Shown: positions 33,531 through 46,720 of the stretch, piece by piece
How the letters are laid out: the number at the start of each line of letters is the position of its first letter
How positions within the stretch are numbered: position 1 is the first letter of the stretch
From: Gnetum montanum
Lineage: Eukaryota; Streptophyta; Gnetopsida; Gnetales; Gnetaceae
DNA length: 64,000 nt
Reading direction: 5' to 3'
Assembly (NCBI GenBank): GCA_015680685.1
Contig: MNCI01015802.1
Location: 709,999-773,998 of the forward strand
The notes under the pieces: model-generated
The model's database searches: none
The model's input: the letters and a program-made list of their open reading frames with translations, nothing else
Told to the model about the DNA's origin: nothing
Position numbers and translations under genes: made by a program

Positions 33531-36112
33531 CTTGGGAAGGTGGCCTACCTTGATCTAGTCAGTAATGGTATGCGTTAACATAACCATATGTGTGAAGCTC
33601 TATTGTTCGACTGAAGGAAGCCCTAAAGCCTTGTATGGTGGAGGAGTGTGCACAGACTAAACTGCTTGTTGTTGTGAGAGCTTGTCTGGGCTTTTGGTTC
33701 TGAAGAAAGGTCTTCTATTCTTGCAGGTGTCAGAACCAACAATGGGTTGAATTTTTACGGCTCTTGTAGCATTACATTGCTACGGTTGAGTGGAGAGTTC
33801 CCCTTGCATTGTCGGAGCATGTGGTAGTGGAACTACTAGTGGAAGAGTGACAGATGGATTTGGAGGATAGTATGGATATGGAGCATCTCCCAGAGGAGAA
33901 GGAGTCCTTCTAAAATACCCCCAAACTTGGTAGTGACATTGGGGAGTTGTGTGACCCATAGAGTCACTTGGAGAAACCAGTTGCTGCACATAATAGCCAT
34001 AAGGATCAGGTTGCCGATAAGGGTATTGTTGTCTAGGCGATGGCATCCTCCATGACTATGGGTGTTGTCACTATTGATGTTTCCCAATGGGTTGTGGTGG
34101 ATTTCCACTTGGATAGTACATTAATAGTTGGTGGAACTGTCTTGGGTTACCTTGGGGATAAGGTAACCTTCGGGGTGCTTTCCATCTGTTAAGTCTCGGA
34201 TTAAGTGCATACATCCCAAACTCTTGTAGATGTGAGATGATTGGACAACATCCCTTAAGATGGTCATATTGGTAGATCTCAAATCCACCATCATTTTCTG
34301 TGTTTGAATCCACAACCCCATCAGAGATAGTAAATTTTCCCTTCCCATTGTTACGTGCATGGCCTACGTCTCTCCACTTTTTCTTATCAGAGTCACTATC
34401 TCATTCCACCTTAGACTCCTCTATGATTTTCAAGATAGTTTCAAGTCTAGAGTCTAAGGAATCCCACAATTGATCCACCTTAGCCGACACTTTGGTTGTT
34501 AACTTTTGGAGTGGCAACGTTTTTCTGTTCACCAACTCTTCGAGTGGTCACTCATCCTCTTCATCACAAAATTTTACTCCCTTCTTCTGAAGGGAAGGAT
34601 CATGGTTATATTCTTCTGCACTCTCTCTTTTCCATAGCTCCCCTTCTTCTTTGGCTACTTGCTCCAACAAGTAATGAATTTCATGGGATCTAAGTTCGAA
34701 TAATCTCCCTTCGGCATAATTCCCAATGGTTCTCCTAGTTTCATACCTTAGCCCATCTACAAGGTGGTGAAGTTGATCCCGTTGTGCATAACCATGGCCC
34801 AGGCAATGATGTAGCAATGCATAGTACTAGCCCATGGTAGCATCCAAGGGTTCATGAGTACCTTGCTTCCATCCTTGGATCTGCTTACACAAGTTAGACA
34901 CTCTAGAGTACGTCTGGTATTTATCGTTGAACAATTCTAACATCATACTCCACCTCCTAATGGTTTCTGGCTCTAAGGATCAGTACCAACTCTCTGCTTC
35001 CTTTATGAGTGTCCTAGGGAACAACTTTAGTTTTGCCACTTGTTTTCTATATTTTAAAAGGTGCAGGCATCGTGGAATCCTTGTAAATGATTTTGTGAAT
35101 CAGTGTTGTATCCCCCTTCAAAGTGTGGGATATTATTCATATCTAATCTTTTGATCCGACTATCTTTTTGATGCCTTGTCGATATTCTAACTGCCTCCGT
35201 AATATCTAGCATACTTTGGGTTGCAAGTAAGGGCTCATCATGATCATCTCTTTCATGATGTATGTGATGTCTATGTTGTTCCCTACTTTCCCTTTGTTCA
35301 TGCCTTGATTCTCGTGAGTGCCCTCGTCCTCTCTCTTAACTCTCTCGTCAAGGTCTCTTATTTTGCCTACCCTTATCCTCATCGTTATGCTCTTTATGGC
35401 TATGCCCAAATGTGGAAGGACAGGGTGAGTGATGTGATGAAGGGAAAGAAGAAGGAGAACCATCACCATGACGATGTTTCTTGCCTTACCTTCTGTGACA
35501 ATAGCCCCAATCGTGATGACAATCTAACTACCCATCCTTGTCATGTGTTGTTGTTCCCTTAGTGAATAGTTCGCGTTCACGGGGGTTACAACAAGGGTTG
35601 TGTATCATGGAGCGTAGGTTCTGATGCCCCACCTCCTCACCATCATTAAGAGGAAGAACATCATTTGATGAAAAACCCGTTATAAGTGGTTCACCATCTC
35701 TGATTTCACTTAGGACATGCAAGGCCCCTTTGCCCTTCAACATTGTATGGTGGCTCTCTTACCGTGAGTCTCTTAAATGTTGTGCTTCTATGGGATGATA
35801 ATCCCTTATGTCGATATTGCCTATAACGTATTCAGCAAATAGCTGTGTCATGCTGATCTGTGCAAGAGCACGGAGGAGCATGTTTGGAACTGACTAATCT
35901 AGAGGTAACACTATGTTACCTTGCAAGTCTTTTCATTGCAGTTGTTCATCTTGATGGAGGATAAAGGTAAAATCTGGTATGTACTCATTGATATGAGTAT
36001 ATACTACTCGATGCTATTGAGGAACTGGGGGATTTTGGTTATGTGTTTGATGTTGCTGACTGTTTCTAGTATAATCCCTAGGTGGTGAATTACTCTTGTT
36101 AGAAGAAGACAT
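33531..36112 (-). pseudogene. gag: R2 gag
   Basis: The minus strand starts with ATG at 36112 (MSSS, as in the other copies). The capsid-like region is recognisable at 34548-34900 (CLGHGYAQRDQLHHLVDGLR, then YETRRTIG, EQVAKEEGELW). A knuckle remnant, QYDHLKGCC, is near 34240-34270, and a Pro/Tyr/Gln-rich tail near 33780-34110 (YYPSGNPPQPI, YGYYVQQLVSPSDS). Numerous stops and some frame changes break it. The far left end (33531-33600) is the gag-protease linker that continues at 24618 on the other side of T1. Confidence 0.75.
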
Positions 36113-36253
36113 TGTTATTTGATTTAATTCATTGTGCTATTAACCATTATATAATTTTTTTCATTTAATTAACCCTAAGGTTCATTTAAGCTCCCAACGA
36201 TGTGGATAGTTTCCTATGTTCTACTTAGCGCACAAACACTTAGTCCCCAAAAA
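36113..36253 (-). other. R2 leader and decayed primer-binding site
   Basis: Short leader between gag and the 5' LTR. The PBS, complement of about 36243-36253, reads only TTTTTGGGGACT, so its middle has been lost compared with R3 (51649-51666). Confidence 0.5.
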
Positions 36254-37094
36254 TGATAAGTGGTAATGCACCCCTACACTCAACCATACGAATATGAGTG
36301 TTACACGTGTGATCCGGTCAAAATCTATAGACTAAGTGCCTACACGCCTCATGGAACACTTAAGGTTAATCATTCCTTGTCTTCCCAAACTTGTAGTTGT
36401 CACGATTGTATGGTTAAGTAAGTCTGAGGTATGTGATTTTTATATCTTTTTTGTTTTATCTCCTATGCTAATGAGGTGAAGGGTGAAGAGACTAATTCAC
36501 TAACTTTAACTAACTAACTAAGCCTTAATTAACCTAGCATCAGCATCTGTTCCCACTTACCATTCACACCCTAAACCAATGCAACCTTGGTTACCAAACG
36601 CTAGTCGTTACTGGGATCACCAAGCTTAACGCACGTGCTCGAAGCAGTCATACTGAGGCACTTAACTAGAAGAGAAGGGTTGAGAGAGACTTAATTAACT
36701 ATGAAAGCATTTCAACGTCGAATAATAAATAATAGTATATAAAATCCTAATTAGCCTATTCCATGCACTGCAATGTTTAACCAAGAAGTTCGTCTTTATT
36801 TCCGGACACAAACTTGTGTTCAGGTACAATATTTGCTCGAATAAAGATCTGTTCACTTTGGAGTTCCTACTATGGGCACATGGAAATTATTCTATCTCTA
36901 GAGAGGTAAAACTACTAGATTTTCCCTATAGTCTAGGCCTAGAATGAATAATAAGGGAGAGTCGCCTCTTATTTATAGACTTGGTGGTGCACCGCGATAT
37001 CACATACGTGATATCATGGGGGAAGACGTGATATCGCGTACGCAATATCGTGTGGGATGCGATATCGCGACAGCTACGATATCGTATGCCATTA
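36254..37094 (-). repeat. R2 5' LTR
   Basis: The LTR runs from TAATGGCATACG to CACTTATCA on the minus strand. The U3 (36990-37085) has many GATATC palindromes (gatatcgcgtacgcaatatcg, about 37032), next to cttATTTATAgac (complement TATAAAT near 36975). More GATATC units are readable here than in the 3' LTR. Confidence 0.85.
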
Positions 37095-39017
37095 GTTGTG
37101 GTGGAGCTCCACTTGGATAATAAGCTTGTTGTTACTGGTGGAACTGCCTTGGATTGCTTTGAGAATGAGGCAATCACCTGGGTGCTTGCCTACATGCTAG
37201 TCAAGGATTCAATGCGTACACCCTAGACTCTTGTAAGTCTGACATCATAAGAAAACATCCCTTTGGATGTTTATATTGACAAATTTCACAACCAATATCA
37301 TTATTCGAGTCTATCTCCACAACTTCTTCTACTAAAGCAGCTTTGCCCTTTCCTCTCTAGTAGGTACATTTAGCTTCTTTCCACCTCCTACAGTCATCAT
37401 CACTATCCTACTCTTTGGATAATTCAGCAATCTTCATAGTAGTTTGGAATTTTTCATCCAAAGAGTCCCATAATTTATCAACCTTAGTTGAAATGTCCAA
37501 AATAGATTTTTGGATGGGCATGGTTTTTCCATTTACCATCTCATCAAGTGGTGCATCCTCCTCTTCATAAAATTGGACCTCCCTTTTTATAGTGGAAGGA
37601 TTCCTATTATACTCTCTACACTTTCCCTTTTTTGCAACTCACCTTCTTCTGTTGCGATCTGATCTATAAGCCTCTGGATATGATGAGCTCTTAATTTGGA
37701 CAATATCCCTTGGGCATAAATCCCAAGAATTCTACTAGTTTCTACTCTAAGCGCATCTATGATATAGTGAAGTTGTTCCCTCTAAGAATAACTATGGTCA
37801 TGCCATCAATGTAAGAGAGAGTAATATATGCCCATGGCAGCATCCAAGGGTTCATGTTTTTCCTACTTCCAACCTTGGATTTTCCTTCTCAAATTAGACA
37901 CTCAAGAGTACATCTGGTATTTGTCATTGAATAGCTCAAGAATTTTGCTCCATTGACAAATAGATTCCAGCTCCAAGAACTGGTACTAGCTTTTTTCTTC
38001 CTTGATGAGTGTCCTAGGGAAGAGCTTGAGTTTCTGCCAATCATTTTTAATGTTCTATAAGGCACAGGCATCATGGAAATCTTGTAAATGTGTCTACAAA
38101 TTAGAGTTATATCCCTCTCAAATCTTAGGATATTTTTCATGTCTAAGTTCTTGATCCAACTATATTTCACATGCCTAGTTGGAATCTCTACTACCTCTAC
38201 AATGTTAAGCATTTTTTGAGTTGTGAATAGAGGCTCATCATCATCATTGCATCGATGGTACTGATGATGGTTTCTACCATCCCTATGTTCTTTGTGGCCT
38301 CCATAGTCATTATTATCTCATTGATCACCTTCATCACGATTACAATGGCTTCTATTAGAATTAGTAGATGAAGAGGAATGTTCTGAATCAAATGAAGAAG
38401 ATGAAGAGGAAGGTGGACCACCACCACCACTGCTCTGTCTGCCACCACTTCTTCGCTAATGATGACCACCATCCTTAGATCCCTTCTCATCATGATATTT
38501 GCCCGAGTCTCTACCTTGACTATCACTTTTACCTAAACCTAGTTTATTAATAGTGGATCACAAGTCCAAGGCCATACCCTCATCACCAATAACAAGGGGT
38601 GGAGAATCTTTATGTTGAGAACACCTAGAGGGAGGATCCTCCTTGTTAATTTGATTTAATAAGAATAAGAAATTGGTGAAGTGTTTCCCCTTCGTAAACT
38701 CATGGTGCTTCTCTTGATGTTAATCTCTTTTGCATTGTGTTTCAATGGGATGGTAGTCTCAAGTGTCATAACCATGCACAATGTATTCTTCTTAAACATT
38801 TGGGATGCCCAACTTTTTAGGAGTTTTAAATAGCATCCCAAGCACAATTGATCAAGGGGCATTATGATGTTTCCCTCTATGTCACACCATCACAATTGCT
38901 CATCCTAATGTAGGATGAAAGTGAAGTCTAGTATATACTCATTAGGATGAGTATATACCACTACTCTTATGGAACCAGTGGTTTAAAATCTTTGTGCTTG
39001 TGAGCAGAAGAAGACAT
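37095..39017 (-). pseudogene. gag: R1 gag, main part
   Basis: Continues from 21631 across R2. On the minus strand the start is the ATG at 39017 (MSSS). The N-terminal block with a DEQL-like remnant is near 38880-38990. A His/Ser/Asp-rich low-complexity region is at 38220-38520, and the capsid-like region at 37640-38180 (NILRFERDI, KLKLFPRTL). The knuckle region lies near 37235-37280. Frames shift several times. The order and wording follow F1 gag closely, including KIPTRHVKYSWIK-like text near 38130-38190. Confidence 0.7.
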
Positions 39018-39164
39018 TTTGCAACAAACAAAATAATTAGTGTGCTTTTGTGACTATATAATGAAGAATGATGTCGACCTTGGGATTCATCCAATGATAT
39101 TAATGATATTCACTAATCCTAGATAGCACATGTTTCAACAAATAGAGTCCCCAACAATGACTAA
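39018..39164 (-). other. R1 leader and decayed primer-binding site
   Basis: Non-coding leader; the complement of about 39147-39164 reads TTAGTCATTGTTGGGGAC, a shortened and transition-rich form of the tRNA-Asp-type PBS. Confidence 0.5.
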
Positions 39165-40037
39165 TGATGAGTAGCAAGGTACCCCTACATCCAACCATAC
39201 GAATCACAAAGAATCCATGTGAAATTTGGTCAAATTTCGTGAACTCTATAGTTTCTAGTGCACTAATCTTCTAGAAAGTGAACCTTGCCCTAAGGTCATT
39301 TGTTGTCTTTCCAATTATAGTTGTGAAACTCAAGGCTATGGTTTAAGTGCAATTGAGGCATGTGATTTTTATCATTTTGTATTTTATGATTTTAGTGCTT
39401 GAAATAAACAAGATGGAGAATACAGTAATTTAATACCTACTTTTAATCTAATGAGCTAACTACTATTCAACTAGTCCTAACATAAGTATTTGATCCCACT
39501 TGTTGTACACATCCTGAACATGTATAACGTTGCTAGGTTACCAAGCATTAAGCACTACTTAGATTACCAAACATCATAAGCATGCTCAAAGTGGTCGTAC
39601 TTCTGTGGACACTTGTTACATAACCTATCTAACTTAATTACTATAAAATATTAAATAAATAACAAAAAATATTAAATGCATGAATGAAACATTTAAACTA
39701 TCCATAATGCTACCAAGTTTATTAAGAAGTCCATATTTATTACCACACACACTATTGTGCTTAGGTACAACAATGCTCGAATAAAGATCCATATACTCAA
39801 TGACTCCTACTATAGGCACATGGGAAAATATTCTAACTCTCAAATGGAAAAATTGCAAGAGCTTCACTACACTATAACTAATTGATGCCATGAATGTGAT
39901 TGGTGAGTGCATATTTATAAGCAAAAACAAACCTTGCATCAATAAGGCCTAATCGACACATGAAACGATGTGTTGATGGGGCCTAGTTGACAGAGCCCAG
40001 TCGATGAGGCCTCATTAATGCAGCCAACCACAACTCA
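39165..40037 (-). repeat. R1 5' LTR
   Basis: The LTR runs from TGAGTTGTGGTTGG to CTACTCATCA on the minus strand. Its U3 carries cgatgaggcctcatta and ggcctagttgac palindrome units (39975-40020) and a TATAAATATG box (complement near 39910-39920). It belongs to the same U3 type as F1. Confidence 0.8.
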
Positions 40038-42546
40038 GCAAAAGGCTAATTTTGGGCATCTTGGTGGGTAAGAAAGATTATTTTAGTTTATTTTTCATAT
40101 GGCTATTCTATTTTGTTGAAGATTCTACCTCTCTTCTTTCTAGTTTTTTGTTATTCTTTTACATTTTTTATTATTATGTTGAGATTCTACTAAATTTTCA
40201 TCATTTTGGGTTTATTTTTACATGGAAATGAGCATTTTAATCTCGTACAAACCATATTCTATCTTTTGGATAGATTTTTGGAATTTTGAAAACCATTATC
40301 AACTTACTATGAATATTTTATGAATCTTTTGAAACTACTCATGATATAAGCATGATTTTACAAGAATTTTGTGGAATTTTGGCTACCATGGATTTGGCTA
40401 TTTTACAAATCATTTGGATTTTTGGAATAAAATAGTAATATTTTATGTGATTGAGTTTTCTTAGTTGGTAATGGAAGTCATCAATCTTTTAGATGACCTT
40501 GTCTGCATGCAATATTGATGTGTTCTTAGTGGGACCCATCCCATAGGAACAAGGGTTGTTAAATGGATTTCCTACCTTGTATTTTGATTCGTAAGTTCAT
40601 GTCAAGCTATGGATTTAGCCAAGACCATGGCATTGTGTAGTTGAGTCTAGTGGTATGTGGTAAGACATAGTCAAGACCTATCCTTTCAATGATAGGTGTG
40701 CCTCAACCATTAAGGATGTTAGTAATGAGGCTATTGCTAAGACCCAATCATGAGTGACTTGTCTAAGGTCACATTATTCCAAGAGCTGGTAGTGAGTCCC
40801 TTTGGCAATGAGGGTAACCAAGACCTAGCCTTTGGAGATGCCTAGTTAAAATATATATTCCTTGGATTTTGCAAGACAACTTTGTGATACTTTTAGACAT
40901 TAAAATAATTTAAAGGATAATCTAATGATAGTAGTTATATTATTCAAAGAGTTGTTGGTGAGTTCCTTTGGTAGTGAGGATAACCAAGACCTAGCCTTCA
41001 AAGGTGCCTAATTAAAATATACATTCTTTGGATTTTTGTTGAACAATATGTGATATTTTTTAACATTAAATAATTTAAAGAATGATCGAATAATAGTAGC
41101 AAGGTTATTCCAAGAGTTGTCCGTAAGTCCCTTTGGCAGTGATGATAACCAAGACCTAGCCTTTGAAAATGCCTTGTTAAAATATACATTTTTGGATTTC
41201 TGTTGGACAATTTTTGATATCTTTGGACATTAAATAATTTTAAAAATAATCTGATGATAGTAGTGAGGTTATTCCAAGAGCTATCAATAAGTATTTTTAG
41301 TAGTGAAGATAACAAAGACCTAGCCTTCAAAGATGCCTAAAAATATATATATATTCTTTAGATTTTTGTTGGACAATTTGTGATATCTTTGGACATTAAA
41401 TAATTTAAAATATAATTTGATGATAATAGTAATGTTATTCCAATAGATATGAGTGAGTTCCTTTGACAATTTGAATAGCCAAGACCTAACCTTCAAAGAT
41501 GCCTCATTAAAATACACATTCTTTGGATTTTGCTAAATAAATTTATGATATCTTTGAACGTTAAGAAATTAAATAAATAATATTTTTTAGATTTTTGGAT
41601 TTTATTGGGACTTTTGGAAACGTTTGTGACTTTTCTTGACCTTAAAACATTTTTGAATATTTTATTGGAAATATTTGCCTAGTTCATATCCTAAGACTTT
41701 TGGGCCAAAACCTTTATACTCGATGAAGAGGGAAATATAATAATCTCTCTTATTTGAGGAGTTCTGACTCTTCTTGCATTTTGATGTGGAGAGCCTAGAG
41801 TAAGCAAGGAATCATCAGAAGAAGCATATGGAATGAAAAATGGATCAATTCTGAGCAATATGAACCTTCTAAACTAAAAAAATAATTTTTGTATATTTTA
41901 TATTTTTTTCAAATGGAAACCTTATACACTTTTTAGGCTACTTGGGCAATGCATCTATTTTTGTGAATAAATAATAAGGTATGATAGATATGAAATTGTC
42001 ATCTATTTTGTTGGAATGATGAGATTGCAATGAACATTTTTCATTTTAATGTGCACTATATGTTGGAGAAAATTTTAATATTATTTATTATAAATTAACA
42101 TTTTATTATTTAATTTTATAAATTTTAAACTTAAATATCTTTATCTATAGATGTCCAATTGAGGCAAAATAAGTGTTGTTGGGATCATTATTTTGTATAC
42201 TATTTTATAATGCAATTAGTGAAATTTTACATCTACATGTTTGTGGCTACACAAATTTCTAATTTTATCTAAAAAAATTTAATTATATATGCGAGTATTA
42301 TAAAATTTTGGTACACTATATTGCTTTTGTGTATTTATGCTAATAATTAATAATTTTTATCTATTTTATGACTTCCTTTTGAATTAGTAAAGCATGGTTT
42401 AATCTAGATTCTTAGGGTTTTGTAGCATCTCTATTAGTTATTTATAAGATTTTATAGATAATTAATAAGGGTGTTACAACCTATCTTTATGTAAAGACAT
42501 GTTGTATTGTGGCATGTATGTACGTGTATTCATCCTTGATCTATAT
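40038..42546. other. Unclassified AT-rich DNA (left of R3)
   Basis: I see no gene and no recognisable element here apart from the tandem repeat. The stretch was continuous with 52513 before R3 inserted (exact TATAT duplication). It could be host intergenic DNA or an older unrecognised repeat. Confidence 0.5.
40769..41575. repeat. About 165-bp tandem repeat, five decayed copies
   Basis: The block agacctagcct recurs at about 40821, 40987, 41152, 41316 and 41482, spacing 164-166 bp. Each unit has the order: ccaagagtt, gagtccctttggcagtgag, ataaccaagacctagcc, aaaatatacattctttgga, tgatatctttggacatta. Reverse-strand open frames at 40998-41517 repeat the same peptide and are products of the repeat. 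Confidence 0.85.
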
Positions 42547-43374
42547 TGATGAGCGACGAGGTATCCCTATGCTCAACCATACAAATACGAGCATACATGC
42601 ATGATTCGGTCAAATTCCAAGGAGTAAGTGCCTATGCGCCTTGTGGAACAAGAATGGGTTGATCAATCATTTTCTTCCCAAGCTTACTTGTATGTCACGA
42701 TTGTATGGTTAAGTAAACTTGAGGCATATGATTTTTATACTTTTTATGTGCTTTTATGTCCTACTACTAATAAGAGAGGAGAGAGATAACTAAGTGACTA
42801 ATTTAATTTAACTACTGATTAACTAGGCTTTAATTAATCCTAATGCCAATATCCATTCTCACTTGCCGTACACATCTTGAACCAGTGCAACACTACTAAT
42901 ATTACCAAGCACTAATCGTTACTAGGTTACCAAGTGTTACACACATGCTTGAAGTGATCGTACTGAGTGTGCTTACTTAGGAGAGAGTTAGGATGTGAGA
43001 GAGAGAGAGAGAGAGCATAAATTAACTAAGGAAAGCATTAAATAACTAAAAATAACATTAATTAATCTATTTTAAATGTTCCAAAGTTTATCACAAAGTT
43101 CATCTTTATTGCTGTCCACAAGGTGTGCTCAAGTACACAATGCTTGAATAAAGATTTGTTCCCTTTATGACTCCTACTACGGGCACGCAGAAATAATTCT
43201 AACTTTGAGAGGAAGAAAAGGCAAGAGTTTGGGTAAAATTAACTATGAAAACCAAGTGCACCCACCTCTTATTTATAGGCAATGAGGCAGGACATGATAT
43301 CGGATATCCAACACCACATGGCAAGCTCCAATATCACAGACCTGATATCACAGATTTGATATTGCGGTTCATCA
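42547..43374 (-). repeat. R3 3' LTR
   Basis: TGATG...CATCA on the minus strand. The U3 at 43290-43374 contains decayed GATATC units (gatatcggatatcc, cctgatatcac). A (GA)n run lies at 42995-43016. The complement of ctcttATTTATAggc near 43265 is a TATAAAT box. Confidence 0.85.
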
Positions 43375-45299
43375 TACCCCTATGACTGAATGAAAACTCA
43401 TCCTTGAGTTCCTTATAAAATATTGGGAAGGTATGGGATTATTGATTGAATGAAAACTGATAGTGAAATGGGATGGTAGACTTTAAGTGCTCGATGAACG
43501 AATCAACAATACATTACAACATTGGTGTTCATACCCATGGTGGTGAACACTGTACATAAGTGACATCCAAACCTTCACTTGATAGCTTGAAGAGAAAGAG
43601 AGAGAAAAGAAAATAAGGCATGTTGCTACCAATGTTGAGATTGCACCCTCCATTGTTTATCCATAATCACGTAATCAACCTTGTTCCCAACATAAATGCT
43701 CTAGCTTTAGTCCATCCTGAGTGCTTCCTCCTACCCTAGTCCATTGTCTGTGTAATCACCATCTACACACACAACACAATCACGAATGAGCAAAGATAAG
43801 TAAACCATGATGAAGCTGATACCTTGCCTCACTATAAAGTGCATTGGCTGGGTTGTGGTTATGGAAAAAATTGGATTAAAGATTTATTATTGATAACTAC
43901 CCAAGGTGTAGGGGTTAGGCAAGTAGTAGAATGAAGAAATTGAAATGAAAAATTTGTGCGAGGGCCCCCATGAATAAGAGCGAACCTCTAGTACCAATAA
44001 GATGGAAAAATATAAGGAACAAGAAAGATGGGAAAAATATCAACGGCAACACCAATAAGATAGATGTCAAAGATGGGGATGAAACGAGAAATGGTTGATT
44101 GTAAAGAATGTTTAAGGGAAAGAACTTAACAATTGCACCAAAAATGGATTCCAATGGGTCCTTCCCCAAGTAGGCTCATGCCCTTTATGCCCTAACAAAC
44201 CCACAAAACAAACATTCAGTAGGCTCTAGGAATGTCATTTAGAAGCAAGAGTTAAAAACTTACTCATAAGAGTTTACCAAGGAAGAAAAATGCATCGACC
44301 AAAATATGGACTAATCGTAAAATTGGCAATGAGGTGGAACATGGAAAGAAAGATGGAGAGTAGAATGGAATACCAAGAGAAGGGTTGTGTAAATTCCCTT
44401 GTGTATGTCATGGTTAATGTGACTAGAACTCATTCCAAATTTGGACTTAAACCAACCACATTTAGTGACCTCGCATCAATGCACTTGGCTAATCCATCCT
44501 CTTGAAGCAACAACAATGCCGCCACAAAGAGTGACCACCATCCCAAGAAGAGTGAGATGGAGAAGCAGGAAGTGAGAAAGGGCCTTAGTTAGAGGGAACC
44601 TTCAAGCATGGGTAACATGTCTTTCCTGTGCCATAACCAATGGTTGTAGCCCATATTGTTTTATTATGTCAAAGGGGTATTCTTTAAATTCTCACTTTTT
44701 TTTTGCATGAGAACCATACCATGCAAAGACTTATTTTTATTCACTCAACTTCCTAATATTTTATTGATGGAAAAATGGTGGAAAACCCAAAAAAAAAAAA
44801 AAACATCTAAGCACCCAAGAGAATGGCCAGCATAAATGTATCAAATCCCCTTGAAGCCACACCCTTTTCATCCATTGAGTCCTTCCTCGGTTTGAAGAAT
44901 ACCAAGCCACCAATTTGTTAACAAGTTTACTTAGAAAAAAGGAATTGTACGGTTCCAAGCCAAAGGAGACCATAGAGTTGAATGGATGAGTGGATGGCGT
45001 GGATTCATTGCCTATTTTACCAAAAGAACCATACCTTAATATCAACATCATAATTCAAAGGTAAAAAACCAAACATTAACAATCAATATGATATAATTCA
45101 ATCCACTATCATGAGCACTTCTTGGATGACAAATAAAAGTAAATTGAACAAACAAAGAAACAATAAAAATGTGAACGATGATGTAAAACAAAAATAAGAA
45201 AGTTGGGAAAATATGTAAAACAAGAATGTGTAAAACAAAAACATGAAAAATAAAAATTCAAAAAGAACTAAGGGCCTAGAATAGTTGGCATAGGTTGTC
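43375..45299 (-). other. R3 terminal PPT and spacer without ORF2
   Basis: The complement of 43375-43387 is the PPT AGTCATAGGGGTA. The remainder is non-coding and collinear with the R2 spacer, with a T-rich (here A-rich) repeat of gtaaaacaaaaa units at about 45180-45260. I find no ORF2 blocks (YFKI, FPCLI) and no palindrome-TATA cluster. Confidence 0.65.
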
Positions 45300-45314
45300 A
45301 TCTCCCCCACAATT
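45300..45314 (-). other. R3 PPT-like tract 1
   Basis: Complement AATTGTGGGGGAGAT directly after the integrase gene; equivalent to the tracts in F1, R1, R2 and F2. Confidence 0.5.
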
Positions 45315-45350
45315 AAGTTGGAAGGAGGAGATCTAATATAGTGAGCAAGG

Positions 45351-46720
45351 TTATCCACCAACAGAGGTAGCATGTGTACTAGTTGTCCTAAGCTCATGGA
45401 AAGGTTTGGTTTGTTGCACATTGACCAACAGCTTCTTGTCCAGGCTCTTAGGTTTGTATATTGTCATGGCCCCTGAAGGAAAAGTTGCATAAATAATATA
45501 AGGTCCTTCCCACAACATTTGAAATTTAGTGCATTGTGGCACATTTGTGGGGTTTCAGTAAAGAACCTTATCTCCTGGTTGATATTTAACTTTCCTAATG
45601 CTTAGGTCATGATATTGTTTATTGAATGCCTTATGTAGTTCATTAGATGACAAGGCAGCTAGTCAGTTCTCATCTAACAAGTTAAGAGTCATTAACATTT
45701 TTTTTTTGTGCTAGATCGAGGTCAAGGTTGAGGTCACATGTCATGGATAGTGTACAGATCTTAGTTTGAATAGGAAGTGTTAGAAGCTTTCCGTACACTA
45801 ACTCATAGGGAGAGTAGCTTGTAGGAATTTCCATGTGGAGCGATATGCCCAAAGAGCATCGTTCAGTTTAGTGCTCTACTCTCGCCTATATTTGCTAATA
45901 GTTCTTGTCAATATTTTTGTAATCTTCTTGTTGGTGATCTCTTCTAGACCATTCGCTTGGGGATGGTATGGTGTAGTCAATTTATGCTCAACTCCTAAGT
46001 GTTGCATTAATTTTTGAAAAGTTGCACCTGTGAAGTGTGTACCATTGTCTGAAATATGTGCACACGGCCTACCAAACCTATTTTTGATTTGTTGTTGAAC
46101 AAATCGTGTAGTTGTAGATGATGTACAATCTTTAATAGCAGCTGCTTTGACCCATTTTGTTAGGTAGTCAATGACAACTACGATATAATATTTTTCACTG
46201 GACATTAGTGTAATCGGCCCCATAAAATCAATTCCCCAAATGTTGAAAGGTTCTAAAGGTTGGATCCATTATTGCAACCCCTCCATTTTAGCAGTCATCC
46301 CCCCATCACATTGACAGTGCTCACAAGATTGGATGAAATGATGGGCATCCCAAGACAATGTAGGCCAATAATATCCTACAAGCAAGATCTTAATGGCTAT
46401 TCGTCTCCCAACGTAATGACCCCCACAAGGACCCTCATGAGCATCTTGGAGAACTCATAGTTGATCTACATCAAGAAAACACCATCGACCCAAGCCATCA
46501 GGACATACTTTATAGAGTTACCCATTGATTTCCATAAAATACTTAGCTCGGTGAAGAAACTGTTGTTTCTTTTCGGCATCAAACCCTTATGGTGTTTTTT
46601 GTGTAAGGAGATAGTTGAGAATGCTACTATACTAGTTTATCTCCATGGTTAATTGATTATTTACTATACTTTCAAAGAGGAGTTCATCTGGGAAATAGTT
46701 AGAAATTGGATACTCATCCT
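45351..46720 (-). pseudogene. R3 integrase, catalytic residues retained
   Basis: The minus strand shows the HHCC module (AHEGPCGGHYVGRR ... FIQSCEHC, about 46325-46455). The core follows: WGIDFMGP (first Asp, about 46215-46235), ISDNGTHF (second Asp, about 46040-46065) and NGLEEITNK (Glu, about 45930-45955). The GPY/F module is LWEGPYII-x-ATFPSGAM (about 45465-45515). The frame is open for over 100 codons across the core (45876-46223) but has stops elsewhere. This is the best-preserved integrase core in the window, together with R1. Confidence 0.85.

Larger units (their letters stand above)
21632..37094 (-). mobile_element. R2: reverse Athila-like element, internally deleted, hosting T1
   Basis: Bounded by LTRs at 21632-22446 (3') and 36254-37094 (5') with an exact 5-bp target duplication GTTGT (21627-21631 and 37095-37099). 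It interrupts R1 gag. It retains gag and part of protease but lacks RT, RNase H, integrase and ORF2. T1 (24619-33530) is nested in its protease. R2's own length without T1 is about 6.6 kb. Confidence 0.85.
542..40037 (-). mobile_element. R1: old reverse-strand Athila-like element, split by nested insertions
   Basis: R1 is discontinuous: its own sequence is 542-2260, 15569-21631 and 37095-40037. Read on the minus strand from the right it has a 5' LTR (39165-40037), decayed PBS, gag, protease, RT-RNase H, integrase, PPT-like motif, spacer, internal promoter, leader and ORF2. The 3' LTR lies beyond the left edge or is lost. The pieces join because gag sequence runs from 21631 to 37095 across R2 with an exact GTTGT duplication, and the ORF2 leader runs from 2260 to 15569 across F1. 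It hosts F0, F1 and R2, so it is the oldest layer here. Confidence 0.8.

Noticed and set aside
40998-41517. Two reverse open frames with similar peptides
   Set aside because: They share peptides only because they cross units of the 165-bp tandem repeat.
40038-42546. Host gene in the non-element stretch
   Set aside because: No open frame beyond repeat artefacts, no recognisable domain, strongly AT-rich.
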